Shown: positions 15,900 to 25,834, counted from the first letter of the stretch. The stretch is 64,000 nucleotides of DNA from Sulfuritalea sp. (GCA_016710465.1 JADJVS010000015.1:62001-126000); one strand, 5' to 3'. Program-made: numbers and translations. The notes: generated from the sequence alone by a model not told the origin.

Positions 15900-16799
15900 A
15901 TGAGGAAGGGAGCGGGCGGTTTGGAGTCGTTGACGAATCTCGCGGTGGCAGGTGGCTTCATGGCCGGGCTGGGCGTGCTGCTCGCACTGCTGCTCGCCAT
16001 CGCCAACAAGAAGCTCTACGTCTTCGAGGACCCGCGCATCGGCCAGGTCGAGGACCTGCTGCCCAAGTCGAATTGCGGTGCCTGCGGCCAGGCCGGCTGC
16101 CGCGACTTCGCCGAGAAGGTGGTGGGCGGCGACACCATCCCCGCCAAATGCACGGTGAGTTCGCCGCAGCAACGCCAGGACATCGCCGACCTGCTCGGCG
16201 TCGCCGCCGGCACGGTGGAAAAGCAGGTGGCGCGCCTGGCCTGCGGCGGCGGCCGCCATGTCGCCTTCCTGCGCGCCCGTTACGAAGGCCTCAAGACCTG
16301 CCGCGCGGCGGCCGTGGTCTCGGGCGGCGGCAAGGAATGCGCCTGGGGCTGCCTCGGGCTCGCCGACTGCGCCAACGTCTGCACCTTCGATGCCATCCAC
16401 ATGGACCTGCACGGCCTGCCGGTGGTCGACAGCGAAAAATGCACGGCCTGCAACGACTGCGTCGAGGTCTGCCCCAAGGGCCTGTTCAGCCTCGAAGCGG
16501 TCAGCCACCGCCTCTGGGTGGCCTGCAAGAACCAGGCGGATGGCGACACCGCCGAAGCCTCCTGCGAGGTGGCCTGCACCGCCTGCGGCAAGTGTGTCGC
16601 CGACGCGCCGCTCAAGCTGATGCAACTCGCCAGGAATCTGGCCGTGGTCAATTACGACTGGAACGACCAGGCCACGCGCGAACCGATCGAGCGCTGCCCC
16701 ACCGGCGCCATCGTCTGGTTCGACACCCCCGACCGCGCCGTCAAGGGCGCGGCCGCCAAGAAGATCCTGCGCAACGAGCCCCTGCCGTTGCACGTCTGA
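15900..16799 (+). CDS. rnfB: electron transport complex protein RnfB
   Basis: The multi-cluster ferredoxin subunit of the Rnf complex, about 299 residues from ATG 15900 (292 from TTG 15921, which has the better ribosome binding site AAGGGAG). One N-terminal transmembrane helix (MAGLGVLLALLLAIANKK) anchors it. Then follows the RnfB-type 4Fe-4S domain (CGACGQAGC plus CTV) and further clusters (CTACNDCVEVCPK, CTACGKC). It takes electrons from or gives them to soluble ferredoxin. It is the first gene of the unusual order rnfB-nifJ-rnfCDGEA. Confidence 0.92.
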   Translation: MRKGAGGLESLTNLAVAGGFMAGLGVLLALLLAIANKKLYVFEDPRIGQVEDLLPKSNCGACGQAGCRDFAEKVVGGDTIPAKCTVSSPQQRQDIADLLGVAAGTVEKQVARLACGGGRHVAFLRARYEGLKTCRAAAVVSGGGKECAWGCLGLADCANVCTFDAIHMDLHGLPVVDSEKCTACNDCVEVCPKGLFSLEAVSHRLWVACKNQADGDTAEASCEVACTACGKCVADAPLKLMQLARNLAVVNYDWNDQATREPIERCPTGAIVWFDTPDRAVKGAAAKKILRNEPLPLHV

Positions 16800-16831
16800 A
16801 TTTGCCGAATACGAAATACGAGGAAGCTGCC

Positions 16832-19800
16832 ATGACACTCTCGATGATCAAGAAGATATTCACCAACGGCCTGCTGCCGCAAACCGGCGCCGGCGTCGCC
16901 GAGACCAAGGTCAAATACCCCGGCGTGCGCGACGCGGTGGACGGCAATACCGCCGTCATCCATGTCGAGCGCGAGTCTTCGGATGCCGCCGGCGCCTACC
17001 CGATCACGCCCTCGACGCAGATGGGCGAGTACTGGGCGGAGGAGGTCGCCAAGGGCCACCTCAACATCTCGAACAAGCCGCTGATTTTCATCGAGCCGGA
17101 ATCGGAACATGCCGCCGCCGGGGTTACCGCCGGCATGGCGATGACCGGGCTGCGCGCCAGCAACTTCTCTTCGGCGCAGGGCGTCGCCTTCATGCACGAA
17201 TCGCTTTACGCGGCGGTCGGCAAGCGCCTGCCCTACGTGCTCAACATGGGCTGCCGCGCCATCACCAAGGCCTCGCTCAACGTGCATGCCGGCCACGACG
17301 ACTACCACTGCGTCGATGACACCGGCTTCATCCAGATGATGGCGAAGAACGCCACCGAGGCGGCCGACCTCAACCTGATCGGGCGCAAGCTGGCCGAACT
17401 GTCGCTGACGCCGGCCATCATCGGCCAGGACGGCTTTCTCACCAGCCACCTGATCGAATCCTGCGTGCTGCCCGAGCGCGAACTGGTGGCCGAGTTCTGC
17501 GGCAAGCCCGACGACATGATCGCCTCGCCGACCCCGGCGCAGGAGATGCTCTACGGGCCGAAGCGGCGCCGGGTACCGGCGATCTGGGACGTCGACCTGC
17601 CGCTGCTGTCCGGCTCGGTGCAGAACCAGGATGCCTACATGCAGGCCACGGCCGGCCAGCGCCCCTACTTCTTCGATCACGTCGAGGCGCTGGCGGATGC
17701 CTGCATGGAGGAGTACGCCGGCCTCACCGGGCGCGGCTACCAGCGCGTGTCGGGCTTCAAGACCGAGGATGCCGATTACGTCATCCTCGGCATGGGCAGC
17801 ATGATCGTCCAGGCCGAAGCCGTCGCCGACTACCTGCGCGAGACGCGCAAGCTCAAGGTCGGCGTGGTCAATCTGACCATGTTCCGTCCCTTCCCCGGCG
17901 ATCTGCTGGGCCGCGTGCTGCGCGGCAAGAAGGGTGTGGTGGTGCTGGAGCGCACCGACCAGCCGATGGCGGAAGACCTGCCGCTGATGCGCGAAGTGCG
18001 CGCCACGCTGATGAAGTGCGTGGAAAACGGCATGGCCGCGGCGCAGGGTCAGAAGGACGCCCCCTATGCCGGCTACGCGGTGTATGCCGCCGCCGAGATG
18101 CCGCGCCTGTATTCCGGCTGCTATGGCCTGGGCAGCCGCGACCTGCAACCCGAGGCGCTGATCGGCGCCGTCGAGAACATGCTGCCCGACGCGGCGCAAC
18201 GCAAGTTCTTCTACCTCTCGATCGACTTCGCCCGCGATCCGCTGAACCCCAAGGACGAAGTGCACCAGCAGGACCTCGCCGACAAGTATCCGCAGATCCG
18301 CGCGCTGGGCGTGCGCGGTTCGGAGAACCCCAACCTGTTGCCCAAGGGCGCGATCACCGTGCGCATGCACTCGGTGGGCGGCTGGGGTGCGATCACGACG
18401 GGCAAGAACCTGGCGATGACCCTGTTCGAGCTGCTCGGCTGGGACATCAAGGCCAACCCCAAGTACGGTTCGGAGAAGAAGGGCCAGCCGACCACCTACT
18501 ACCTCTCGGCGGCGCCGGAGCCGATCCGCATCAACTGCGAATACGTCTATGTCGATGTCGTGCTCTCGCCCGACCCGGCGGTGTTCGGCCACAGCAACCC
18601 GCTCTCGGGTTTGAAGAAGGGCGGCTTCTTCATCATCCAGTCCAACCTCGGCAAGGAAACCTGGGCTGCCTTCCCGCTCTGGGCGCAGAAGTTCATCGTC
18701 GATAACGAGATCCGCGTGTTCTACCTCGACGCTTTCCAGATCGCGCGCGAGGAGGCCGGCGCCGCCGAGCTGCAACTGCGCATGCAGGGCATCGCCTTCC
18801 AGGGCGCCTTCTTCGCCGCCAGCCCGACCATGTCCAATGCCGGCCTCACCGAGGATGCGCTGTTCACGGCGATCGAAGCCCAGTTGCAGGCCAAGTTCGG
18901 CGGCAAGGGCGCCCGCGTGGTGGCCGACAACCTGCGCGTGGTGCGCCGCGGCTTCACCGAACTGACCGAGATCACCGAGAAGGAAGTCGGCGTCACGCGC
19001 AAGGGCGCCGTCAGGAAGGATGTCGGCCTGCCGGTGATGCTGCGCCAATTGCCGGCGCCGGAGGGCACGCATCAAGGCAAGGTCGGCGACATCCATCGCT
19101 TCTGGGAGCAGACCGGAAACTTCTACCTGACCGGCAAGGGCAACGACAACATCGTCGATCCCTTCATCGGCGCCTCGCTGGTGCCGGCCGCGACCGGCGT
19201 GTTCCGCGACATGACCGGCATCCGCTTCGAGCATCCGGAGTGGATCGCCGAGAACTGCACCGCCTGCGGCAACTGCTACGTCGAGTGCCCGGACTCGGCG
19301 ATTCCCGGCCTGGTCAGCTCGGTTGGCGACGTGCTCAACACGGCAATCAACCGCATCGAGACCGGCGGCATGCCGACGCGCTACCTGCGCCGCGCCGCGC
19401 GGTCCATCGAGAAAAAGCTGCGCACCCTGGTCGACAATGAAGGCGGCTACGTCCGCCCGCTGTTCGACCGCGCCATGGATGCCGTGCTGGCCGAGACGCC
19501 GGAAGCCGAGCGTTCCGGCCTCGCCGCCGAATTCACCCAGTTGCAGATCCACCTCGGCGGCTTCCAGTTCTCCGCCACCAAGCCCTACTGGGGCAACCGC
19601 GAGAAGAAGCAGAAGGGCAGCGGCGGCCTGTTCTCCATCACCGTCAATCCCTACACCTGCAAGGGCTGCGCGCTGTGCGTGACGGTCTGCGAGGACAACG
19701 CGCTGAAGATGGTGACGCAGACCGAGGATTCGGTCGAGCGCCTGCGCCGCGACTGGAACACCTGGCTGGAACTGCCGACCACGCCCAAGGACTACAGCCG

Positions 19801-21814
19801 CATCGACAGCCTCGACGAGAAGATCGGCGCGCTGGAAACCCTGCTGCTGGACAAGCGCAACTACGGTTCGATGAACTGCGGCGACGGCGCCTGCCTCGGC
19901 TGCGGCGAGAAGACCGCGATCCATTTGTTCACCGCGACGGTGACGGCGCTGATGCAACCGCGCGTCGCGGCCTTCGTCGAGAAGGTCGACGACCTGATCC
20001 AGCGCCTGGAACAGCACATGCGCGTCAAGCTGGCCTCGGCGGTGGACCTGACCGATGCCAATGCCGTAATTCGCGCCGTCGAATCGACCGGCCAGCACGA
20101 CCTGACCTTGTCCAACCTGGCCAACAAGCTGAATGCCGACAAACCCTCGCAACTGCTCGACCCGGCCTGGGTGAAGAACACCGCGCAGTTGCTGGAGAAA
20201 CTGAAGGACCTCAAGTGGCGTTACGTCGAGGGCCCGAGCCAGCGCGGCCGCGCCGAGATGGGCATCGTCAATTCCACCGGCTGCACTTCGGTGTGGGGCT
20301 CGACCTATCCCTTCCACCCCTATCCCTTCCCCTGGACCTCGCATTTGTTCCAGGATTCGCCCTCGGTGGCGATGGGCATCTTCGAGGGCCACATGGCGAA
20401 GATGGCCGACGGCTTCAAGGCCGTGCGCATGGCGGAGAAGGAACTCGCCGGCGACTACCTGCCGGACCGCGACGAGGATTTCTTCCGCCGCTTCACCTGG
20501 CAGCAGTTCTCCGCCGACGAGTGGCAGCTTTGCCCGCCGGTGGTGGCTATCGGCGGCGACGGCGCGATGTATGACATCGGTTTCCAGAACCTGTCGCGCG
20601 CGCTGATGTCGGGCATGCCGATCAAGGTCCTCGTCGTCGATACCCAGGTGTATTCGAACACCGGCGGCCAGGCCTGCACCTCGGGCTTCATCAGCCAGGT
20701 CTCGGACATGGCGCCCTGGGGCGATGCCCAGCGCGGCAAGCAGGAGGTGAGGAAGGAGATCAGCCTGATCGGCATGGCGCACCGCACCTCCTACGTGATG
20801 TCGGGCACCATTGCCCACGTCAATCACCTGATCGAGAGCTATATCGACGGCCTCAACAGCCGCCGTCCGGCGCTGTTCAACATCTATGCCGTGTGCCCGC
20901 CCGAACATGGCGTCGGCGACGATCGCAGCGTAGACCAGAGCAAGCTGGCGGTGGAAGGGCGCGCCTATCCGCTGTTCCGCTTCGACCCGGATGCCGGCAC
21001 CACTTTCGCCGAATGCGTGAGCCTGGAGGGCAATCCCTCGCTCGACACGGACTGGCCGACCTACACGCTGAAGTATGTCGATGAGGCGGGCGCGTCACAG
21101 ACCATGGAACTGCCGATGACCTTCGCCGATTTCGCGGCGACCGAGGCGCGCTTCCTCAAGCATTTCCGCAAGGCGCCGCCCGAGACCTGGAACGACAGCA
21201 TGGTGCCGGTGGCCGAGTTCCTTGAACTCGATGCCGATGGGCGCGAGGGCAAATTCCCCTTCATCTGGGCGGTGGACAAGAAGAACCGCCTGATGCGTCT
21301 CCTGGTGACCAAGGAACTGATCAAGTCGGCCGAGGAGCGACTGCATTTCTGGCGCCAGTTGCGCGGTCTCGCCGGCGCGGGTGCCGAGGCAGCCGATGCG
21401 GCCGAGGTCGAGAGCCGCGTGCGCGAGGAACTGCTGGCGAAGATCAGTGCGGCGCTGGGGCAGGGTGATTCGGTTGCGCCGGTGGGCGGTGAAACAAGAG
21501 TCGGCGCTGGTGATACGGCGACGAATGCGGCGACAGTGGCGGCTGTCGCGTCCGATGGCGGCGACTACGAACCGGTGTGGATCGAATCGCCCGAGTGCAC
21601 GGCCTGCGACGAGTGCACCACGCGGGCGCCCAAGGCTTTCGCCTACAACGAGCAGAAGCTGGCCGTGGTGATCAATCCGAAGGGCGCCAAGTTCGCCGAC
21701 ATCGTCAAGGCCGCCGAGAAATGCACGGCCGGTTGCCTACACCCCGGCACGCCCTGGAACATGAGCGAGCCGGGTATCGAGAAGCTGATGGCAAGGGCCG
21801 CCAAATTCAACTAA
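16832..21814 (+). CDS. nifJ: pyruvate:ferredoxin (flavodoxin) oxidoreductase, oversized fusion
   Basis: A single-chain 2-oxoacid:ferredoxin oxidoreductase of about 1660 residues; usual NifJ is about 1170-1200. The order is alpha domain (DAAGAYPITPSTQMGE), gamma domain, a 2x4Fe-4S ferredoxin region (CTACGNCYVEC near 808, CKGCALCVTVC near 942), then the thiamine diphosphate domain (CLGCGEKT near 1016, GGDGAMYDIGFQN near 1241, NTGGQACTSG near 1276). A helical insertion of over 100 residues splits the TPP half. A C-terminal extra ferredoxin-like module has ECTACDECTT near 1588. The linker before it contains a copy of the dispersed repeat (RVGAGDTAT). It lies between rnfB and rnfC, so ferredoxin coupling to Rnf is implied. 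Pyruvate as substrate is inferred. Confidence 0.9.
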   Translation: MTLSMIKKIFTNGLLPQTGAGVAETKVKYPGVRDAVDGNTAVIHVERESSDAAGAYPITPSTQMGEYWAEEVAKGHLNISNKPLIFIEPESEHAAAGVTAGMAMTGLRASNFSSAQGVAFMHESLYAAVGKRLPYVLNMGCRAITKASLNVHAGHDDYHCVDDTGFIQMMAKNATEAADLNLIGRKLAELSLTPAIIGQDGFLTSHLIESCVLPERELVAEFCGKPDDMIASPTPAQEMLYGPKRRRVPAIWDVDLPLLSGSVQNQDAYMQATAGQRPYFFDHVEALADACMEEYAGLTGRGYQRVSGFKTEDADYVILGMGSMIVQAEAVADYLRETRKLKVGVVNLTMFRPFPGDLLGRVLRGKKGVVVLERTDQPMAEDLPLMREVRATLMKCVENGMAAAQGQKDAPYAGYAVYAAAEMPRLYSGCYGLGSRDLQPEALIGAVENMLPDAAQRKFFYLSIDFARDPLNPKDEVHQQDLADKYPQIRALGVRGSENPNLLPKGAITVRMHSVGGWGAITTGKNLAMTLFELLGWDIKANPKYGSEKKGQPTTYYLSAAPEPIRINCEYVYVDVVLSPDPAVFGHSNPLSGLKKGGFFIIQSNLGKETWAAFPLWAQKFIVDNEIRVFYLDAFQIAREEAGAAELQLRMQGIAFQGAFFAASPTMSNAGLTEDALFTAIEAQLQAKFGGKGARVVADNLRVVRRGFTELTEITEKEVGVTRKGAVRKDVGLPVMLRQLPAPEGTHQGKVGDIHRFWEQTGNFYLTGKGNDNIVDPFIGASLVPAATGVFRDMTGIRFEHPEWIAENCTACGNCYVECPDSAIPGLVSSVGDVLNTAINRIETGGMPTRYLRRAARSIEKKLRTLVDNEGGYVRPLFDRAMDAVLAETPEAERSGLAAEFTQLQIHLGGFQFSATKPYWGNREKKQKGSGGLFSITVNPYTCKGCALCVTVCEDNALKMVTQTEDSVERLRRDWNTWLELPTTPKDYSRIDSLDEKIGALETLLLDKRNYGSMNCGDGACLGCGEKTAIHLFTATVTALMQPRVAAFVEKVDDLIQRLEQHMRVKLASAVDLTDANAVIRAVESTGQHDLTLSNLANKLNADKPSQLLDPAWVKNTAQLLEKLKDLKWRYVEGPSQRGRAEMGIVNSTGCTSVWGSTYPFHPYPFPWTSHLFQDSPSVAMGIFEGHMAKMADGFKAVRMAEKELAGDYLPDRDEDFFRRFTWQQFSADEWQLCPPVVAIGGDGAMYDIGFQNLSRALMSGMPIKVLVVDTQVYSNTGGQACTSGFISQVSDMAPWGDAQRGKQEVRKEISLIGMAHRTSYVMSGTIAHVNHLIESYIDGLNSRRPALFNIYAVCPPEHGVGDDRSVDQSKLAVEGRAYPLFRFDPDAGTTFAECVSLEGNPSLDTDWPTYTLKYVDEAGASQTMELPMTFADFAATEARFLKHFRKAPPETWNDSMVPVAEFLELDADGREGKFPFIWAVDKKNRLMRLLVTKELIKSAEERLHFWRQLRGLAGAGAEAADAAEVESRVREELLAKISAALGQGDSVAPVGGETRVGAGDTATNAATVAAVASDGGDYEPVWIESPECTACDECTTRAPKAFAYNEQKLAVVINPKGAKFADIVKAAEKCTAGCLHPGTPWNMSEPGIEKLMARAAKFN
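21497..21523 (+). repeat. dispersed 27-bp element, copy 4 (inside nifJ)
   Basis: This reads AGAGTCGGCGCTGGTGATAC plus GGCG, in frame as RVGAGDTAT in the Ala/Val-rich linker between the TPP half and the C-terminal ferredoxin module of NifJ. Confidence 0.8.
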
Positions 21815-21818
21815 GCCA

Positions 21819-23189
21819 ATGAAACTCGTCTCCTACTTTCGCGGCGAAGCCTTCCAACGCGGCGTGCATCCGCCGAGCTGCAAGCTGACGGCGGAGCGCA
21901 GGATACGGCGCCTGCCCTTCCCCGACCGGGTGACGGTGCCGCTGTCGCAGCACATCGGCAAGACGCCGCGTGCCATCGTCCGCGTCGGCCAGGAAGTGGT
22001 GCGCGGCCAGCCCATCGCACGCAGCGACGAGTGGCTCTCGGTGCCGCACCATGCGCCGCTTTCCGGTGTGGTCGAATTCATCGGCCTGCGTCCCGGCATG
22101 CGCGGCCCCTGGGTCGAGTCCATCGTCATTCGCGCGCATGCCGGCGCCACCCAGGAAGACCTCTGGGGCCGGCCGCGCGACTTGTCGCAGGCCACCGGAC
22201 AGGACATCCTGCAGGCGATCTGGGATACCGGCATGGTCGGCCTCGGTGGCGCCGCCTTTCCCACCCACGCCAAACTCTCGGTACCGAAGCAGGCCAAGGT
22301 GCATACCCTGGTGGTGAACGGTTGCGAGTGCGAACCTTATCTCACCTGCGACCACCGCGTCATGATCGAGCATGCCGCCGACCTGATCACCGGCATCCGT
22401 TATGCCATGCGCGCCACCGGCGCGGTGCGCGGCATCATCGGCGTCGAGGACAACAAGCCCGACGCCGTGCTGGTATTGCGCCAGGCGATCGCCGACGCGG
22501 CGGCGGCCGGCGTGACGGAAGAAATCCATGTCGAGGCGGTGCCGACCAAGTACCCGCAGGGCGCCGAGAAAATGCTGATCACGGCGCTGTTCGGCGCCGA
22601 GATGCCGGCCGGCGGCCTGCCGATCGCGCTCGGCATGGTGGTCAGCAACGTCGGCACGCTGGCGGCGCTGGGCAAGCTGCTGCCGCTGGGGCAGGGGCTC
22701 ACCGAGCGCGTGGTGACGGTGACCGGGCCCGGCGTGGCCAAGCCCGGCGACTACCGGGTGATCCTAGGCACGCCGCTGAAGTTCGTGCTCGACTATGCCG
22801 GCGCGCCGGCGGTGGATGCGATGGACGCGCGCCAGGTGATCCTCGGCGGGCCGATGATGGGCCAGGCCATCGCTTCGCTCGACGTGCCGATCACCAAGGG
22901 CGTCTCCGGTGTGCTGGTGTTCCGTCGCGAGGACATGCAGGAACGGGAGTCGCGCCAGACCTATCCCTGCATCAAGTGCGGCGAGTGCGTTGAATCCTGC
23001 CCGATGGGACTCAATCCCTCGACCCTGGGCATGCTCGCGGCGAAGCGCGAATACGAGCTGATGGGCGAGCAGTATTTCCTCGGCGACTGCTTCGAGTGCG
23101 GTTGCTGCACCTATGTCTGCCCGTCCAACATCCCGCTGGTGCAGCAGTTCCGTGTCGCCAAGCAGATCCTGCGGGAGAAGGCGGCATGA
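21819..23189 (+). CDS. rnfC: electron transport complex subunit RnfC
   Basis: A 456-residue subunit that binds NADH/FMN and Fe-S clusters at the cytoplasmic face of Rnf. The nucleotide and FMN region includes GMVGLGGAAFPTHAKL and NGCECEPYLTCDHR. Two 4Fe-4S motifs follow (CIKCGECVESCPMG and CFECGCCTYVCPSN). The long repetitive C-terminal tail of gammaproteobacterial RnfC is missing, giving a compact form. It starts 4 bp after nifJ, confirming one transcript. Confidence 0.95.
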   Translation: MKLVSYFRGEAFQRGVHPPSCKLTAERRIRRLPFPDRVTVPLSQHIGKTPRAIVRVGQEVVRGQPIARSDEWLSVPHHAPLSGVVEFIGLRPGMRGPWVESIVIRAHAGATQEDLWGRPRDLSQATGQDILQAIWDTGMVGLGGAAFPTHAKLSVPKQAKVHTLVVNGCECEPYLTCDHRVMIEHAADLITGIRYAMRATGAVRGIIGVEDNKPDAVLVLRQAIADAAAAGVTEEIHVEAVPTKYPQGAEKMLITALFGAEMPAGGLPIALGMVVSNVGTLAALGKLLPLGQGLTERVVTVTGPGVAKPGDYRVILGTPLKFVLDYAGAPAVDAMDARQVILGGPMMGQAIASLDVPITKGVSGVLVFRREDMQERESRQTYPCIKCGECVESCPMGLNPSTLGMLAAKREYELMGEQYFLGDCFECGCCTYVCPSNIPLVQQFRVAKQILREKAA

Positions 23190-23201
23190 GCGCCGTGTCA
23201 T

Positions 23202-23282
23202 CGTCATTCCGGCGCACGCCGGAATCCAGGGATTTCTGGCCGGCGCGTAGGGCGCTGGATTCCGGCGTTCGCCGGAATGACG
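23202..23282. repeat. REP-like palindromic pair between rnfC and rnfD
   Basis: Two inverted arms, CGTCATTCCGGCGCACGCCG with GAATCCAG (23202-23229) and its mirrored copy starting CTGGATTCCGGCGTTCGCCG (23255-23282), each itself palindromic. The pair can form a large hairpin in the rnf message and may affect its processing. Confidence 0.85.
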
Positions 23283-23313
23283 GGTGGAAGCTTGCGACCG
23301 ATCGGATGGTCCC

Positions 23314-24462
23314 ATGACCCAGCCCCTAATCGAAATCCGCTCCGCGCCGCACGTGCAATCGGCCAAGACGGTCGAGACCATCATGCGCAACGTGGTCTAC
23401 TCGCTGCTGCCGATCTGCGCCTTCTACGTCTTCCAGTACGGTATCTCGGCGCTGGCCTCGATCGCCGTGGTGACCGGCGCCTGCCTGCTCACCGAGCGCT
23501 TTTTCGTTCGCACCGGCACCCAGGCCGGGCGCTTGTCGGATTACTCCGCCGTCATCACCGGGCTGTTGCTGGCACTGACGCTGCCGCCGGGCTTTCCGCT
23601 GTGGATGGGCGCGGTTGCCGGCATTGTCGCCATTGCCCTGGGCAAGGCACTGTTCGGCGGCATCGGCTTCAACGTCTTCAATCCGGCGCTGGTCGGCCGC
23701 GCCTTTGTCCAGGCGGCCTTTCCGACGGCGATCGCCACCTACACGCCATCCTTCCTGCCGGGGCGCTTCACCGAGTTCATCCCGTCGACCCTGGCCTGGC
23801 CGCTGATGATCCCGGCCGACGCCACTGCCTGGCTTAAGGCCAAGAACCTCGACGCGCTGGCCGGTGCGACGCCGCTGGCGAAGTGGAAGTTTGACGGTGT
23901 CATCGCCAATGCCGACGAGCTGCTGACCTCGCTTTCCGGCCACATGGCGGTGGGGCCGTCGCCGCTGCTGATCCTGCTTTGCGGCGCCTACCTTGCCTCG
24001 CGCCGCTACATGGACTGGCGCATCCCGCTGGCGGTGCTGGGCAGTGCGGCGCTGACGGCCTGGCTGCTGTTCGCCTTCGACCCGGCGCGCTATCCGAATC
24101 CCTTCTTCATGCTGTTCTCGGGCGGCCTGATCCTCGGCGCGGTGTACATGGCCACCGACATGGCGACCTCGCCCGTGACGCCCAAGGGCATGTGGGTGTA
24201 TGGCGCGTTGATCGGCCTGTTGACCGTGGTGATCCGCTACTACAGCGGCCTGCCCGAAGGCGTGATGTACGCGATCCTGATCGCCAATGCCGCCTCGCCG
24301 CTGATCGAGAAAATCACCCAGCCTGTGCCCTTCGGCCGTGGCGTGCTCGACCGCGTGAAGAAACGCGCCACCTATCCGCTGAATCCCGGCTACATCTCGC
24401 GCGAAGAAGCCAGCGCCGTGACGCCGAAGAAGCGCTTCCTGCCGAACAAACCGAAAAAATGA
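23314..24462 (+). CDS. rnfD: electron transport complex subunit RnfD
   Basis: A 382-residue integral membrane subunit with about ten helices (for example SVVVTGACLLTERFF-like and LYLIL-type stretches). The segment ALAGATPLAKWK near residue 185 matches the flavinylation site where FMN is attached to Thr. It carries electrons through the membrane with RnfG. The ATG at 23314 is preceded by a REP-like pair that separates it from rnfC. The stop overlaps rnfG by ATGA. Confidence 0.93.
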   Translation: MTQPLIEIRSAPHVQSAKTVETIMRNVVYSLLPICAFYVFQYGISALASIAVVTGACLLTERFFVRTGTQAGRLSDYSAVITGLLLALTLPPGFPLWMGAVAGIVAIALGKALFGGIGFNVFNPALVGRAFVQAAFPTAIATYTPSFLPGRFTEFIPSTLAWPLMIPADATAWLKAKNLDALAGATPLAKWKFDGVIANADELLTSLSGHMAVGPSPLLILLCGAYLASRRYMDWRIPLAVLGSAALTAWLLFAFDPARYPNPFFMLFSGGLILGAVYMATDMATSPVTPKGMWVYGALIGLLTVVIRYYSGLPEGVMYAILIANAASPLIEKITQPVPFGRGVLDRVKKRATYPLNPGYISREEASAVTPKKRFLPNKPKK

Positions 24463-25196
24463 GTGATCAGTCCTCCACCGGGAAGAAAGTGATACCGATC
24501 GTCACGGCGGCGCCGGAAATCGCCGTGCCTGTATCACCGACCGGCGCAATGATCCGTACGCTCGGCCTGGTCTCGGCGATCTGCGGCCTGATCATCGTCG
24601 GCGCTTACCAAGGCACCTACGATGCCGTCGCGGCCAACAAGCGCATCGCCACCGAGCGCGCGGTGTTCAAGGTGTTGCCCAAGGCGAAGTCGATCGAAGA
24701 GTTCGTCGCCCAGGCCGGGGGTGGAATCGCAAGAGTCGGCGCTGGCGACACGGCGATTCCACCGGGTGGAGTGAAATTCTTCGCCGCCTACGACGAAGCC
24801 GGCAAGCTCGCCGGCATTGCCGCCGAGGGCGTGGGCAAGGGCTATGCCGACAACGTGCGCATCATGTTTGGCTACCAGCCGGATTGCCAGTGCGTGGTCG
24901 GCATCGGCGTGGTGGCCATGCGTGAGACGCCGGGTATCGGCGACAAGATCATCACCGACAAGGACTTCCTCGCCAACTTCACAGCACTCGATGTGAAGCT
25001 CAAGGCCGACCTGTCAGCGCTGGCCAACGAGGTCAAGGCCGTCAAGCACGGAACGAAGACCGGCGCCTGGCAGATCGACGCCATCGCCGGCGCCACCATT
25101 ACCTCGCGCGCCGTGGGCAAGGCGATCAACGACTCGGCGCAGGCGCTGCTGCCGCGCCTGGTTCCCAAACTCGACACGCTGGCGAAGAAATCATGA
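24459..25196 (+). CDS. rnfG: electron transport complex subunit RnfG
   Basis: A 245-residue subunit with one N-terminal transmembrane helix (TLGLVSAICGLIIVGAYQGT) and a periplasmic FMN-binding domain. The covalent flavin site is IAGATITSRAV near residue 213. Residues 92-100 (RVGAGDTAI) are encoded by the dispersed repeat. That copy is flanked by perfect 11-bp inverted arms and forms an insertion in a region with no counterpart in the usual family sequence. It is coupled to rnfD and rnfE by 4-bp overlaps. Confidence 0.93.
   Translation: MSDQSSTGKKVIPIVTAAPEIAVPVSPTGAMIRTLGLVSAICGLIIVGAYQGTYDAVAANKRIATERAVFKVLPKAKSIEEFVAQAGGGIARVGAGDTAIPPGGVKFFAAYDEAGKLAGIAAEGVGKGYADNVRIMFGYQPDCQCVVGIGVVAMRETPGIGDKIITDKDFLANFTALDVKLKADLSALANEVKAVKHGTKTGAWQIDAIAGATITSRAVGKAINDSAQALLPRLVPKLDTLAKKS
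24732..24758 (+). repeat. dispersed 27-bp element, copy 5 (inside rnfG)
   Basis: This reads AGAGTCGGCGCTGGCGACAC plus GGCGATT and is taken here as the consensus copy. It is read in frame as RVGAGDTAI. It lies within an inverted repeat with arms GGTGGAATCGC (24720-24730) and GCGATTCCACC (24753-24763). Confidence 0.85.
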
Positions 25197-25834
25197 ATAC
25201 CGCTCAATACAAGACCTGGGACGAGTTCATGGAAGGCGTCTGGCGCCAGAACCCGGTGTTCGTCATGGTGCTGGGCATGTGCCCGACGCTCGCCGTCACG
25301 GTGTCGGCGATCAATGCCATCTCCATGGGGGTGGCAACGCTGTTCGTGCTGGTCTGCTCATGCGGGCTGGTCTCGCTGATGCGCAAGCTGACGCCCAAGG
25401 AAGTGCGCATCGCGGTGTACATCGTGATCATCGCCACCTTCGTCACGGCGGTGGACTACGCCATCCAGGCCATCAGCCTCGCGCTCTACGACGCGCTGGG
25501 CGCTTTCATCCAGCTCATCGTGGTGAATTGCATCATCCTCGGTCGCGCCGAAGCCCACGCAGCGAAGAACCCACCCATCCCGGCGATGGTCAACGCGGCC
25601 GGCATGGGCGTCGGCTTCACCATCGGCCTGCTGGCGCTGGGCGTGGTGCGCGAGATCCTCGGCGCCGGCACGCTGTTCGGCGTGTCGCTGTTCGGCGCCG
25701 GCTTCCAGCCCTGGGTGATCATGGTGCTGCCGCCCGGCGGTTTCTTCGTGCTCGGCGCCTGGCTGCTGCTGTTCGCGTGGTGGGCACGGCGCAGGGCGGG
25801 CCTGCCGGCGAAGGAGGCGACGCAACATGTCTGA
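25193..25834 (+). CDS. rnfE: electron transport complex subunit RnfE
   Basis: A 213-residue integral membrane protein with six predicted helices, homologous to RnfA. The N-terminal WRQNPVFVMVLGMCPTLAVT and the VNCIILGRAEAHAAKNP segment are typical. RnfA and RnfE have opposite topology and together hold the intramembrane Fe-S centre; the cysteines in GMCPT and VNCIILGRA are present. It overlaps rnfG by 4 bp and rnfA by 8 bp. Confidence 0.95.
   Translation: MNTAQYKTWDEFMEGVWRQNPVFVMVLGMCPTLAVTVSAINAISMGVATLFVLVCSCGLVSLMRKLTPKEVRIAVYIVIIATFVTAVDYAIQAISLALYDALGAFIQLIVVNCIILGRAEAHAAKNPPIPAMVNAAGMGVGFTIGLLALGVVREILGAGTLFGVSLFGAGFQPWVIMVLPPGGFFVLGAWLLLFAWWARRRAGLPAKEATQHV

Noticed and set aside
16652..20908. 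Very long minus-strand open frame (over 1400 codons) opposite nifJ
   Set aside because: It is a GC-rich shadow of nifJ: composition is His/Arg/Gly/Leu-rich, without any recognisable domain, while the plus strand has all pyruvate:ferredoxin oxidoreductase motifs.
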